Origin: Endothia cerciana
Taxonomy: Eukaryota; Ascomycota; Sordariomycetes; Diaporthales; Cryphonectriaceae
Assembly (NCBI GenBank): GCA_026119935.1
Contig: JALRMH010000003.1
Coordinates: 1 to 64,000, forward strand
Direction: 5' to 3'
Length of the DNA stretch: 64,000 bases
The notes beneath the pieces were generated by a model, which saw only the letters and a list, made by a program, of their open reading frames with translations, was not told the origin of the DNA and ran no database searches. A program made the translations under genes and the position numbers. Each line of letters begins with the position of its first letter. Within the stretch, counting starts at the first letter, position 1. Of the stretch, positions 1 through 11,382 are shown one piece after another.

Positions 1-186
1 AGTTCGAATTTTACTTAAATCAGCTTGTTTTTATAACCTGCTACTTTTTATATTTATATTATAGTATTTATTATATAAAAATTTATTTTAAAAACCCTTT
101 TAATTATAAATAAATAAATTCAAAATTTTTAAATTTTTTGTAAGCTTAAATAATTTATTATTAAATATTATAAGCGAGCTATATCT
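1..186. other. AT-rich block, probable edge of RIP-mutated DNA
   Basis: This stretch consists almost only of A and T, with TA, AT, AAA and TTT steps and very few C or G. Composition changes abruptly to about half GC at position 187, the stop codon of the neighbouring permease gene. Ascomycete genomes commonly show such blocks where repeat-induced point mutation has turned C to T in repeats. No ORF or terminal repeat can be recognised in the part visible. It may be the end of a decayed transposon continuing to the left. Confidence 0.6.
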
Positions 187-1872
187 TTATCGAAATGTAC
201 CTGCGACTGAGCTCCGATTGCTACAATCATAAGCCCTTTCCATCAAGCCCGCTGGAGAAGAAGCTCGAGATCTTCTTAGCATTGAAGTTTCGCTCGAGTC
301 CATCTCAATTTTTGCCTTCCACCCTAGCCACCAGTGTCCAGAGAAGAGCTCCTCCATCCTCTCCATGGGCACTCCCTTGGTCTCCGGGGCCCATATACCC
401 AGCAGGAGGAGTCCAGCAAATGAGAAAACAGCATAGAAAATGTACGTGCCATATACATGAAGGGACACGAACATATTGGGCGTGACCCTCACCACTGCGA
501 ACTGGAAGAACCAGTGAAGAGCCATATTAAACGCATAGCACACACTTCGAATACGCGTAGGGAAAATCTCCGTGCCGTATAGATACTGGACAGTGCAGAG
601 ACCAATCGACCAGCCAACAGCATAGAAAAAGACGCTCGCTATGGCAGCGTCTGATGCCGCCTTGTCGATTCGGTCATGGCTGACCCAGACACCCATGTAG
701 ACAGCCATGAAAACGTGGGCAGTAAGCTGCATAGACAGCCCCATGATGAAGCAGCGTCGGCGGCCGATAATATCGACCATCCCCCAGGTAAATACCATGG
801 TGAATATAAGCTTGACAATGCCGTATGCGCCAGAAGTGATGAGGGACTTGTTGTGCGCGGTGACTCCAGCATAAACAAATATTTGGGGGATGTAATAGGT
901 AATACCATTCCCGCCAGACCATTGCGCGACGGTCTGCATGGCGGTGGCCAGGAGGAATCGTTTGCGGTATGACGGCACATTCCAGACCTCTTTGATCAGA
1001 CCCCAATTAGTAGTCTCGGACAGCAGCTTTTCCTGGGATTGGACCTGTCCCTGTATCTCGAGATACTCCACTTGCAACCGCTTGTCGTCGAGTCTGATAT
1101 TCCGCAGCCGCGCAAGGACGCTGAGGGCCTCGTCGCCCCTGTCTTTGGAGGCCAGCCATCTCGGAGTATCGGTCACCAAGAAAGACGCCAAGAGGGCGAG
1201 CCCCATTGGGATCAAGGGAATGGCAATGACCAGTCGGTACTGCGCTCGGGTCGCGGGCATCGTGACGCTGGCCGCGTAGTTGATGAAGAAACCTGGAGCA
1301 AGCGATGAGTTCTCCTCGATCCGGTACAGGGGGGTTGATGAGGAATGATACACACCAAGAGACAAGAACGATAACAGGAAGACCATAGAAGTACTGACGA
1401 TCATCCCACGGCTCTTGGCTGGCGAGATCTCGGAGAGGTAAAGGGGTGCAACAACGGTGAGCCCCCCGGCGCCCAGACCTCCCCAGACACGGGCAAACAA
1501 CAGGAAGCCGTATATACCTGATGAGAAGACCTGCATCAGGTAACCGCTCATGTAGACACATGTGAGTATTCTCCAGCTTCTGATGCGGCCGATTCGGTCT
1601 GTCACGGCTAGGGCGAGGAGTGAGCCGAAGGCGGCACCCAAAACTCCTAGGGAGGTGATATTGGCCTTCCTGCTGGCGAGACCCGAGGCATTCTCAAGCC
1701 ACTGGTTGGTATTGAGATTGTAGTCATTTTTGAATGAGGGCAGTGAGATCGCAGCACTGAAACCGCCCTCATCGTACCCTTTCGGGATGGACCCCGAGCC
1801 TATGACGAGTATCGTGAGGACATAATACCAGTTGACTGAGTCTCCCCCAAGCGAAGCAGCGGACGATGACAT
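187..1872 (-). CDS. MFS sugar/quinate-type permease
   Basis: Single-exon 12-helix major facilitator of the sugar porter family, expected at the plasma membrane importing a hexose, quinate or related polyol by proton symport. Signatures are visible in order: GYDEGGF in TM1, DRIGRIRSW in loop 2-3, PLYLSEISPAKSRG in loop 4-5, DTPRWLASKDR before the central loop, DIIGRRRC in loop 8-9, and APETKGVPMERME after TM12. I chose the ATG at 1872 (561 aa) because the protein starts just before TM1 and has A at -3. The frame stays open upstream to 2067 and would add a 65-residue low-complexity N-terminus, which looks like translated leader. The stop codon abuts the AT-rich block. It is divergent from the amidohydrolase gene, 1.46 kb away. 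Substrate cannot be read from sequence. Confidence 0.85.
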   Translation of the reverse strand: MSSSAASLGGDSVNWYYVLTILVIGSGSIPKGYDEGGFSAAISLPSFKNDYNLNTNQWLENASGLASRKANITSLGVLGAAFGSLLALAVTDRIGRIRSWRILTCVYMSGYLMQVFSSGIYGFLLFARVWGGLGAGGLTVVAPLYLSEISPAKSRGMIVSTSMVFLLSFLSLGVYHSSSTPLYRIEENSSLAPGFFINYAASVTMPATRAQYRLVIAIPLIPMGLALLASFLVTDTPRWLASKDRGDEALSVLARLRNIRLDDKRLQVEYLEIQGQVQSQEKLLSETTNWGLIKEVWNVPSYRKRFLLATAMQTVAQWSGGNGITYYIPQIFVYAGVTAHNKSLITSGAYGIVKLIFTMVFTWGMVDIIGRRRCFIMGLSMQLTAHVFMAVYMGVWVSHDRIDKAASDAAIASVFFYAVGWSIGLCTVQYLYGTEIFPTRIRSVCYAFNMALHWFFQFAVVRVTPNMFVSLHVYGTYIFYAVFSFAGLLLLGIWAPETKGVPMERMEELFSGHWWLGWKAKIEMDSSETSMLRRSRASSPAGLMERAYDCSNRSSVAGTFR

Positions 1873-3332
1873 GTTCGAGGACAAGGACAGCCGGGGGTGG
1901 GGACCGTTCTCCCCCGCGACAGTGGGCCTGTATGTTCCTTCGGCACCTGCGCTGATGGCCTTCACCCGCCCCCAGGTTCGTAGCACTCGGGGGAGCCCCA
2001 CCGTGCTACGCCCCGGCTTCCCTGAGGCGTTATGGGACGACGAGCTGCTGCCTGTCTCCTCCTGCAAGCGGCAGGGAGTCCACGCGATCCCGGGAAGTGA
2101 CCGGCAGTATGGATACGCTCGAGTTGTGTCTGATCAGGTGACAGCCCAACCGTCTGGAGGGGTAGATGGACAGGGGCTCTATCCCTAGATCGAGGACTAG
2201 GGGAATCTTGCAGTCGTGGGAATGTCGTGCCAGCTCGCGTGTATTTGCCCCAGGATTCGTGTGGTCTGGCTTGGTCCGCCCCGCGTTGTTGATGTTGGAG
2301 AAAAATTCCACTCACTCCTCCACTGACCTTCCCCGTTATCTCATAGTAGTGGGTCGGAGGGTGGAGATGAACACGAGCGGAAGTTGACCGAGCCGAGCAG
2401 CATTGGCCACGTCCCTTCTTATGGCAGTATCTCGGCCCAACCGAGCTGCGCGATGTCACGGCCTACCGATGCCATCGAAACAGGGCTTCACACAGTCTTG
2501 AGGACACTAGGCGATCGCGTCGACGACGCCTGTCACATCCGTTCGGGAAGATGGGCGAAAAGAATATGGACAGCAAACAAGAACACGGAGGCTTCCGATC
2601 GGCCGCGGGGAGAACCGCCAACACTTATCAGTCACTCACTCAGTCAGAAGCCGTAGATCCTGCTCTCGTTGGCAGTCGCGCCGTTCAGTCCGGTGGAGAG
2701 CCCAGACCCGTCTCTCCCCAGGTCGCTGTGTCCGCCAGGTACTTGAGATGATGTGCCTGGGAAGCATACCGCTTACATCCTTGCTGAGACAGAGCTTCTG
2801 CCGGGCAAGCTGTCTTAACCCGGTTCAGGCCAAGTTGCAGCGGCAGGCTCTCTTACGCGAACGGGAGTTTGCCGAAGTCAGCCATGCTGATCCCGGAGCT
2901 GGCCTCTAAGGGCGGCGGGTTGTCGTGAAAGTTCAGGTTTGACGGCTGCCCTCGACAGCGCCTCCGATTCGTCCTCTTGCTTACCACCCCGGTAGCCTCT
3001 GCGGCCAACCGATATGTCGTGATGCAGCCTGGTGAGCCCTTTGCTCTCTTACCATGTATAACCAGAACCTTTTCGATGGGTACCCACAGCCGCGGCCAGA
3101 CCTGGGCCAGAATAAGAGGAGTCTAAACACTCCCACTCCTCCCAACCCCCCTTATCCCTCAGCTGTTGTCCTCAGACATAGGAGTACACGCTCTTTCTTT
3201 GGTTCCACCTACTATGCCCTCGTAAAATTCTTGGCTACCTGCTCCTCAAAAGAAGAGCTGGACAGAGGAGGGCTCAGTGCCTTTCGAGGACATCGGGCAG
3301 CATTCCTAAGCACTACTCAGACCGTCTAGAGG
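1873..3332. promoter_or_regulatory. Divergent intergenic region between permease and amidohydrolase
   Basis: About 1.46 kb of roughly balanced composition separating two genes transcribed outward, so it should hold both promoters. Open frames are short, overlapping and without recognisable similarity. I see no convincing TATA box at a sensible distance from either ATG. Confidence 0.5.
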
Positions 3333-4485
3333 ATGGCTACGCTACTCAGAAACACCCTTCGTGCTGGAGCTCTTGACAAGGTGGCATTCTCACCAAGGCT
3401 CAACACATCGGAACCCGTTGATCTGGGGAACAAACCGTCTACATCACATAGAGAATACGCAGCCACAGCACGTTGGCCACCAGACGCTGCCAATCCCGCA
3501 CCTCGCATGCCATCGGGTTCTTGGGACAGTCATATGCATATAGTGGGCGACGCGGAGCGTTACCCTTTGTCTCCGACAGCTGTATATAAGCCAGGCATAT
3601 ATACCGTCCCTCAGGCTGTAGCATTCGAGACTTCGGTGGGAGCTTCAAACATTGTCATCGTTCAGCCTTCTATTTACGGTCAGGACAACTCCTGCCTACT
3701 CGATGCTCTGCGGATGCTGGGCCCTAGCAGGGCAAGGGGCGTCGTGGCTCTTGCTCCAGATAAACCCTCTATCGCCACGTTACGAGAATGGAATGAGTTA
3801 GGGGTCCGGGGAGTACGTCTCAACATCAAATCTACGGGTGATCTCATCTCTGGTGAGGAGGTCGAGGTCGAGCTCCGCCGATGCGCTGATGCGGTGCGAC
3901 CCCTGGGATGGGTCGTCCAACTCTACATGCCTTTGCACATGGTCAGGGCCTTGGAGCATATCATCCCAACGTTAGGGGTGAGAATATGTATTGACCACAT
4001 GGGCGCCCCGAAACTGAAGTCCCCTATATCGACGAACTCGCCCTTGGAACCATACAGCCTCGAGGGGTTCGACTCTTTGGTGAGGTTGCTCAAGGGAGGG
4101 AATACATTTGTCAAAATGTCTGCCCCTTATCGGCTTTCTGAAAACGACGACTACATCAGGGACGTCGAACCAATAGCTCGAGAAATTTTGTAAGTAGCCT
4201 CCTCTTGCTCCTCCTTCCGTCCCCCGCCTCCGTCCCTCTCCTAATACCCTGCCTTCTTTCTCTGTGAAGCCCCTAGATGTAATGTTTCGGGATTCACAAC
4301 AATGGGTAACATGAAGCAGACGAGTCGCTCCCAATAGAGCCGTTTTTGCTACTGACTGGCCTCACACGAGGTTTGAGGGGCTCGACATCCGGCCATGGAT
4401 CACATGTGTGATGGATTGGTGCAATGGTGACCAGCAAGTCGCCAACGGCATATTCAGGGATAACGCAGAAGAGCTGTGGGCTTGA
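3333..4485 (+). CDS. Metal-dependent amidohydrolase, 2-pyrone-4,6-dicarboxylate lactonase-like
   Basis: Two exons, 3333-4189 and 4320-4485, with a 130-nt GTAAGT...CAG intron; the joined frame encodes 340 aa. The TIM-barrel amidohydrolase_2 signature is complete: HxH at H67/H69 (WDSHMH), H222 in CIDHMG and D298 in FATDWPHTRF, the last supplied by exon 2. These are the metal and catalytic positions of LigI-type lactonases and related hydrolases. The first ~60 residues precede the barrel, are Arg-rich and poor in acids (MATLLRNTLRAGALDK) and look like a mitochondrial presequence. The gene is divergent from a sugar/quinate-type permease, which suggests uptake and hydrolysis of an aromatic-derived or sugar lactone. 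The fold assignment is firm; the substrate is inference. Confidence 0.85.
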
Positions 4486-5288
4486 AGCAACGCCATCTTC
4501 TAGGGTTGTGTAATGAGCAATGACAGCGGTACGACAAGCGTGTCGCATGGCGGGACAAGCTGACAGCGCGGCTTATGGCTTGAGATGTCTCTTTCTTTCT
4601 TTGTCTCTTCGACTTCGAATCCTGCAGCGAAGGCATGGGGGCATTGGACGACGCTACTGTCATTGCGTGAGCCAAGTGAATTCTGGATTGGGATAATTCT
4701 CAAGTATACTAGTTGTCGTGTCGTGGGAAGCACACGGTCATAGTCAACGAATGTCGTACGCGCGCTATTGGGGAACCTGGTATAGTCTCAAGCATACTAA
4801 CTGGAATACCTCCTAAAAGGTGTGTTCCTATGGGCAACACTCTAGGTGACTGCCTCTCGTGAGGTGGCCTGCCATCGACCTCACGTACCAGTCGATCTTC
4901 TATCAGAATACCTAGTCAATTACGTTGCTAGAATATCATGCCTATTTATAACGTGATCATGCCATGCTTTCAGCTTCTGGTGAATGATGCCTAACGAGCT
5001 AGGCGTGCCTCGGAGTATCCATACGCTCCTCACCAACCCGCTCAGAACAAATTGCACCCTGGCCTCTCGTGATCCCTCGTACGTCTAGTCTGCCCGTCGT
5101 TTGTGGGGGTGCTGCCCCAGAGAGAGGTACTAGTTTATGAGCACAACTTGCCATCGCCTGCAGTTTGTAGGAAATAAAACATAGGTCCGACCATGCCCGG
5201 CGCTATATCCTTGCCTCGGATCCGCATGCCTGCGGACGGCTGGGGCCCACCATCATACACACAATTTTCGGGATTCAAGATACGAAGT
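4486..5288. other. Intergenic region downstream of the amidohydrolase
   Basis: No open frame longer than about 80 codons and no recognisable similarity. Short AT-richer patches are present. Confidence 0.5.
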
Positions 5289-5403
5289 GGTCCGGTGGTG
5301 TAGTTGGTTCATCATATCAGTCAACATTGTATTCCCTTGGGTTGTTCCTATGTAGTCATCATGAGAGCACTGAAGGTACCCGGTTCGAGCCCGGGCCAGA
5401 TCC
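5289..5403 (+). tRNA. tRNA-Val-like gene with intron, probably degenerate
   Basis: The 5' part (acceptor strand GGTCCGG at 5289-5295, then a D-arm with GTGTAGTTGGTT) and the 3' part resemble fungal tRNA-Val. The T-arm is perfect: CCCGG / loop TTCGAGC / CCGGG at 5379-5395, followed by acceptor strand 5396-5402, which pairs with the 5' strand at six of seven positions. The anticodon stem can form (TCAGT near 5316 with ACTGA near 5369), with AAC in the 5' side of the loop and an intron-like insert of some 40 nt. Defects are one acceptor mismatch, an extra base in the D-loop, a missing T33 and a non-A discriminator. The acceptor differences are C-to-T or G-to-A changes. It could be a functional tRNA, but a decayed copy is more likely. 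Confidence 0.5.
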
Positions 5404-6589
5404 ATTATATCTTTTGGATCTATCTCCCAGAAGAAAAGGGGGCTGGGAGGCTATACTTTCCTGGGATCAGTGTGCATGTCCTCGCGATATCCTCGGGCTC
5501 GAATACACTTCTTCAAAAGTCATCGAAGTGTACATCTCTACTAAGTTGGTGATTGTGTTCCCAGGGGTTTTTATTTATTTATTTATTTATTTTGGGGGTT
5601 TTTATTATTATTTTAATTCGTTGGGATATATATATATACCTATGTAAATATCATATACACATGTATACATGTAGGCTGGGTTACTTCGGGCACATTGGGC
5701 ACGGGCTACTTAGCTTTGGCACCTGCACTCTTCTGTTGTCTCGAGAGAATATCTCGTTCCAAGGTCTTGGGATCACGCGAATCCTTACAGGCAGCTTACG
5801 CCTTCTCAGGGGGCGAGAGCAAGCGTCAGCGCCCCTGATGAGAACGCTTTCAAGCCGCTTTCGTCCCAGTCGCCCGCCGCGTCGAACAAGATCTCTTCAA
5901 TGTTCACCGTGACTGACGAGGGTCGTTTTTACCCTGTTGCTGCCCCCCCCCCACTGGTACAGAGAATCGGTCAAGCCCTCAGCAAACCGGGCCTGCCTTT
6001 TTAGAGCAGAGAGGAAAGCACAACGCATGGGATCATATTCATTCGTAAACTTTTGTCTGTCTCCCCTGAACGGATGCCCATATCTCAATCCATTGCTGGT
6101 CACTGACGTTGGTGATGGGTCACGCTGGTGCAGAGAGAGGTGTCTGACGATAGTCCCTAACTGAGCTCCAGCAAGACCCCGACAAACAGGGCAAGACATA
6201 TTGCCAAATTCCATGCATAAGCGCCCCTCTTCCCCGAGAAACCATACTCCCATACTAATGCTAATTTTCCGTGTCAAGAGTCACTGCGATATGGATGAGT
6301 GTGTATGCAGCCCGCCCTCTGCCGGGGGCTCACCAACACATTAAGTTGGCAAATGCAATGCTCCCCCAAGCCCTTTTCTGGCTATTGAGCTTCCAAGGTG
6401 GGGAGCGAAATGGTCCGTAAGTGACGCGGACAGGTTCCCCTGGTGCGTTTTTCTCTGGCAACGAGCCAGCCTCCTCGATCTGTTTATGGAGACCCATGGC
6501 CGTTGATGGAACCAGCTGATACGCGTGCACCTCTAACACCCCGTCACGTGGCCCCATCAGGGCTTTCACTTTCAGCTAGCTTGTTTGCA
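5404..6589. other. Intergenic region with AT-rich simple repeats
   Basis: Contains a (TTTA) tract and a T/G-rich patch near 5568-5640, then ordinary sequence. Overlapping frames up to ~125 codons exist on both strands, but none has recognisable domains or a fungal start/splice arrangement. Confidence 0.5.
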
Positions 6590-9445
6590 TCAAGACCGAA
6601 AGCCGCCTGGTATCCCATGTTGCTCCTGGGTTGTCATGTCTCCAAACGACGCACTTATTGGCTGCACTGAAGACACCGCCTCGAAGATTTGGTTGGAAAT
6701 TCCATGGTGCTGCAGATGATGGTCAATCTTGTCGCCTTGTCCACGATCTGGACAATGAAACAAGGTTCGTTGAGGGCCAGGCGGTGTGGGGCTGGGAGAA
6801 CCCGAGCCTGACATATGAGCCTCCGTGTTGCCCATCATGATCTCATGGTGGCTTAAGCGATGCCCAAACCCGGTGAACGAGCCTTGCCGACCCCTAGCGG
6901 CCGAGGGTACCGAGATCGTATGCTGGTGCTGGTGATGGGGTGGATGACTTGAACCGTGGTGGCTGAGATCAATGCCAGCCGCAATCACAGGCGCCTGGAT
7001 GCCTAGGTTGGCTAGCTCACGCAGGATGAGACCCACTGCACTGCCGACGATGGGATTGATATCCTTCAGCCGTGACAGAGCTCGAATGCAGAAATCCAGC
7101 TTACGGATGGCCGGCTGTTGCTGCTGTTGTTCTTCTTCCGTCAGGGTGCCCGAAGAACCGGCAGCTGCTTGGACCTGCAGCAGGAATATGGACGAGGCGA
7201 TGTAGACGCTATAGCTGAGAGACAGTACTGAGCGATAGATGCCGAAGGACTTGCAGAAGAGATCAAATATGGCGATGATTGAGGTCGCTGAGGAGACGCA
7301 CTCGAGCAGGTGCCTGGCACGGCTGTTATCTGCAGAAGAGCGCTCTCGTGAAAGCATCGGTCGGTGGAGAAGGATGTTGAAGGTGTGATACAGGCAGCTG
7401 ATAGTCAATCCGTCAGAAATGGTGTCCCTCGGGCGGCTACAAGCTGGGATGGCTTACTTGAGGGTGACAACATGGCTAGGGGGTGATAGTGGAGGCAACA
7501 CGCTGGCCTCGATTTTCAAAAAATTGGGCAGATCTTCCCACCACTCCTTCAAGGCCGCCTCCTGCCTCACCAGACACTCCTGGATCTCGGCCTCGCTGTT
7601 CTGCTGCAGCGGATCGTACATATGTATGAGGATCTGATTGAAGATGACAGACAGCTGGCACATGAGCATGAAGCATGACGTGGAGTGCGCCGCGATCGGG
7701 GGATACTTGACGCCGTCTGGGTACTTCAACCCAAAGGGTGCCCACATCTCATTCTCGTTGGAGTCATCGACTGCGCACAGTCGTCAGTGAGGCCTTGCGT
7801 CTGGCATGAAAAGAGAAAGACGTACGAATCATATGTGGAGGAGACACGGTCGAGTGTTGCAAGCTGGGCGACCTGCCGAGATATAAACTGATGATCTTGT
7901 CCCAGAAATAGCAGCTCCAGAACAGGCGGCGGCGGATCTCGATATCTTCGTCACTGAATGGGATATCGCCAGTATACCTCTGGCTGTCGACACATATACC
8001 TAGGTGGTCGATCATCCGGAAGGCCATGCCGCTGTACATCCAGGCTTGTGATGTGTTGCCCTGGCTACATTCTTGCGCGCTGAGAAGCAGGAGGGTCTGG
8101 ACGGTGGGGATGGTGGCAACACCCCGGGAAACTTCGTCGAAGACCATGGTTCGAGCATGTCTGCCAAATACGGCGCCGCCGTCGTACTCGTGCTCAAGAC
8201 GCTCGCGAGTCACGCTGTCCCACCGGCCCCAGCGGACCGAATGGCAGAGGATGGCATTCAAGAGGGTATGGGAGTAGTACGGTCCAAGCAACTGCATGTC
8301 GCGTGTGAAGGCCGGCCGATAGATGAAATTGAAAAGGGGCTTGCGAGGCTGCATCAGCACTGATACGCGATTGTCGTCAGACGAAGGGAAAGGGGAAGAA
8401 AAAAAAAAAAAAAAAAAAAAAAAAAGAAGAAGGAAAAATAATAATAATAATATTACATACCTGGATCCAGCACCAGTGCGTATTGAGAAGATACTGGAAA
8501 GGCTCCTGGACTCGGGCGAATAGGAAGACCGCCGTCAGCCAAGCTTCAAGCCCACGTGCGGAGATTCCGGGTGTGCCAGAATGACCAGAGACGCAAAGGC
8601 TAGGGAGGAAGAGGGAGGGAGCGCGAGGCACCCCAGGGCTGGGCATACCGGTATCTCGGACAGGTTCTCGAGCGCACGCTGTTGCCACGCGTTGTTCACA
8701 AGCCGCTCTCTCCTGCCGTTCAGGGGATTTCCCGAGTGAGGCGAGGTCGGTATGTCGCTTTCTGGGCCCGTGTATTCACTGGGCAGATGGAAGAAACTGG
8801 TAGCGCCATGGTATGTGAGCACGCCCCTCTCATCCAGCTTCAGGCCTCTGAATGTGCCTGCCAGGCCCTCGCCGGGTTCATGCCCCAGGTGGGAGCCTTC
8901 GTTGGATGAGAGACCTGTGCGCTCATATGGGGTCTGCTGCGTCTGGGATGATGAAGGCGAGGACTGAGCCTTCAACAGCTGGTCCTCGAGCTCCTTGATT
9001 CGTTCTTCGAGGCGCTGAGTGTAGGAGAGAGTCGGATTTCTGGGCTTTTTGTCAGCAGGGATCGTGCGACTGGTGAGATGGGTAAGGCCCTCGACGCCGT
9101 CGTCGACAGAGGGACGGCAGCAACCATGGAGAAGAACGGAGGAGGAGGACAAGACACGGGGCAGACGGGATCTTACAGCTTATAGACGCAGGTGTCGTTC
9201 CTCGCAAGACACCGGCTACAGATAGGCTGCTCCCCACCACACTTCACCTTGCGTCGACGACAAGGCTCGCACGAGAAGGCGCTCTTCTTGGTAGCCCTAG
9301 CAGAGCTCGTGACCGCACTGTTTCCACCCTGGGTATTTCCGGTGCCCTTGGGAGTCGTCCTGGGTGCCGATGACATCCTCACGGCACGGATAGGGCCAAA
9401 GCTATGGTTGGAGGCGATGGCCGGATGCGAGTAACGAAGAAGCAA
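6590..9445 (-). CDS. Zn2Cys6 transcription factor with fungal-specific TF domain
   Basis: Six exons, in transcript order 9445-9177, 9039-8649, 8505-8461, 8348-7826, 7770-7458, 7397-6590. The joined frame is 782 aa. The Gal4-type cluster has C59, C62, C69, C76, C79 and C86 (CEPCRRRKVKC to NDTC), spacing 2-6-6-2-6. A short linker and coiled coil follow directly (YTQRLEERIKELEDQL), as in dimeric Zn-cluster activators. The fungal_trans middle-homology region runs from HWCWIQ through NFIYRPAFTRDM, SGMAFRMIDHLG, RRRLFWSCYFWDK and LNCLYHTFNILLHRPM. Exon 3 is only 45 nt. The next intron contains a 27-nt A/T homopolymer. Start may instead be the ATG at 9376 (MSSAP). The acceptor of exon 4 could be 9 nt further on. 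No nearby gene reveals its targets. Confidence 0.88.
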
Positions 9446-10835
9446 CGAGGTGTCCGCAGAGCCTCACCGCAGGTCTCGGCCCCCTTGGAGCAAACTCGCA
9501 AGGGACCACCTCGGCGCTGATACTGTACGGTATTGCTTGCTATATTGTCGCCCCTTTCCCCTTCCTTGCCTCCCTCCGAGCCTGGACCGGAACAATGGAC
9601 ATGCGAGCCAGTAGGGCAGGCGGGAAAGACAACCGACGGCGTCGCGTGCCCAGCCAGAGGATTCGGGCACTCGGCGAGGTTCCCCGAGGCAGAAGAGGTT
9701 CGTACGACGGTATGGGAGGGGGGAGGGCGGGCGGCAGGTGAGCTGCTGTGCGAAAGGAACGACGGGGAGAGGAGGTGGCGCGGGTGGCTCCCCGATGTCG
9801 TCGATGTGCGCCCCCCTTCGCGACGGTTGCTCCTCGGGGAAAACAGCTTCTTCACCTTGGACGGCCGGCACCAACAGCAGAGCGCTGTGGGCTGGGGAAT
9901 ATCGTCATTCCCCACCCTCGTGAGCCCCCAGAGAAGGGAAAACCCGACAGCTGCACTCTGGACCAGGCCGCCGCGTCAAGTTTCGAATGCGGGACAGGGA
10001 TGGATTCTGCTTCAGAACCCACAGCACATATCTGTTGCGCCGTGATAGCACCGCCGAGGGGGGCCGCAAAAAAGACTTTTGGTGTAATGGTGTGCGTCTT
10101 ACAGTCAGCAATGCACCGGGCCGTGCCAGGGAAGTACGGATCCGTAGGCCCACCGGAGCCTCGCGCTTTGGGGGAGTGACAGATCATCAAGCGGCGGCTT
10201 CATGATTCAGTCGGGGGGTAGAAGTCCCGGCCAGTGTCTTGCTTGCCTGCTTGGGGCTTTCCAGGCGGCCGCCATAGGAACGGCATGTACCATGTATAAG
10301 ACTGTACCCACGAAGAGATTCATGCATCTTAATTACGTACACAGTACGATGCGGCAGTACGGTACGTGACAAGTCCAGCACTCTCTGCTGCTGACCCTGA
10401 GGGCCCCGCCGGGAAAGGGGGACGAGGATGAGGATGAGGATGAGAGAGGCGAAACGGGATCTCGGAGCCGCGAGTCAGGGGCTGAGGTGCAATGACGCAC
10501 ATATTGGTAAATCGTCGTCGGAAGCATCCGGTGACACTGTGAAGATAAAACCCTGGCTTATTCCCCGAGCCGCAGCCTCCATCGAGTTCTAACGCGCTTT
10601 AGTGCGAGGACCTATCCCACTCACCACCCGAGTCCCACTCGCCTGGATCCGACCGACCACTTGCTGCGGCTATGGTCGCCCGCGGCACCAAGAGCCGACA
10701 TCAACCCCAGGGGGCGGCCCCTGGACACCTATCTCCTGTGCGGGATGGAAAGACCTGGGAGACCCAGGCCAGAGTAGGCTGCATTCAGGCAAGCGCATAC
10801 TGCCAGGCGCCCCATCAACATCGCCGTTGCTACGC

Positions 10836-10875
<40 letters not shown>

Positions 10876-11382
10876 GACCCCTCATGTCCGCCAAAGGGGG
10901 GGGGGGGGCATGGCACCTGAGAACAGCCTCGAGGGTGTCCGGTCCAGATAAGAACAGGACACATACACGTCGATTTATCGTCCCCCTCCTCCCCTCTTGT
11001 CGCACCTAGCAGGCGCATCCAGATTGGTGGTCTTTCCGCGGCGATCCTGTCAACACCCTCGCCAGGCGATAGACCGGATGCAACCTGAGATGGCTGCCGC
11101 CTTGGCGGTGTCCATGTAACATAGCCAACTACGGTGACAACGCCCGTGGGATTTGCATTGGCTTTATCCATGGTCCGATTCGAGCGTGCCTGAACCCCCT
11201 CCCCTCATTATGCCACCTGATCAAGAAGAGCCCGCGGCTTTTATATGTTTGGCCCGTCTTCGAGGATCACGGCCGGCCCCCCCTTCCCGCCGCATCGTCT
11301 GCCGACGTCCCTCGCGAGCTTCTTCGGTGGTTCATGTGAGACATCCCTGCGTATACTGTCGAGAACGGAAACACCATCGCAC
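9446..11382. other. Intergenic region between divergent TF and glycosidase genes
   Basis: GC-rich, with long overlapping open frames on both strands around 9460-10190 that I read as composition-driven, since they lack domains and shadow one another. Holds a CTGT microsatellite at 10835-10872 and a G13 run at 10896-10908. It should contain the promoters of both flanking genes. Confidence 0.5.
10835..10872. repeat. CTGT tetranucleotide microsatellite
   Basis: About nine and a half exact tandem CTGT units, followed within 25 nt by a run of 13 G. Confidence 0.9.

Noticed and set aside
1873..2067. 65-residue N-terminal extension of the MFS permease
   Set aside because: Open in frame but low complexity and ahead of a well-placed ATG at 1872; treated as leader, though not excluded.
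9379..9915. Overlapping 136-178-codon frames on both strands upstream of the Zn2Cys6 gene
   Set aside because: Composition-driven; they overlap each other and the leader, and no conserved domain is visible.
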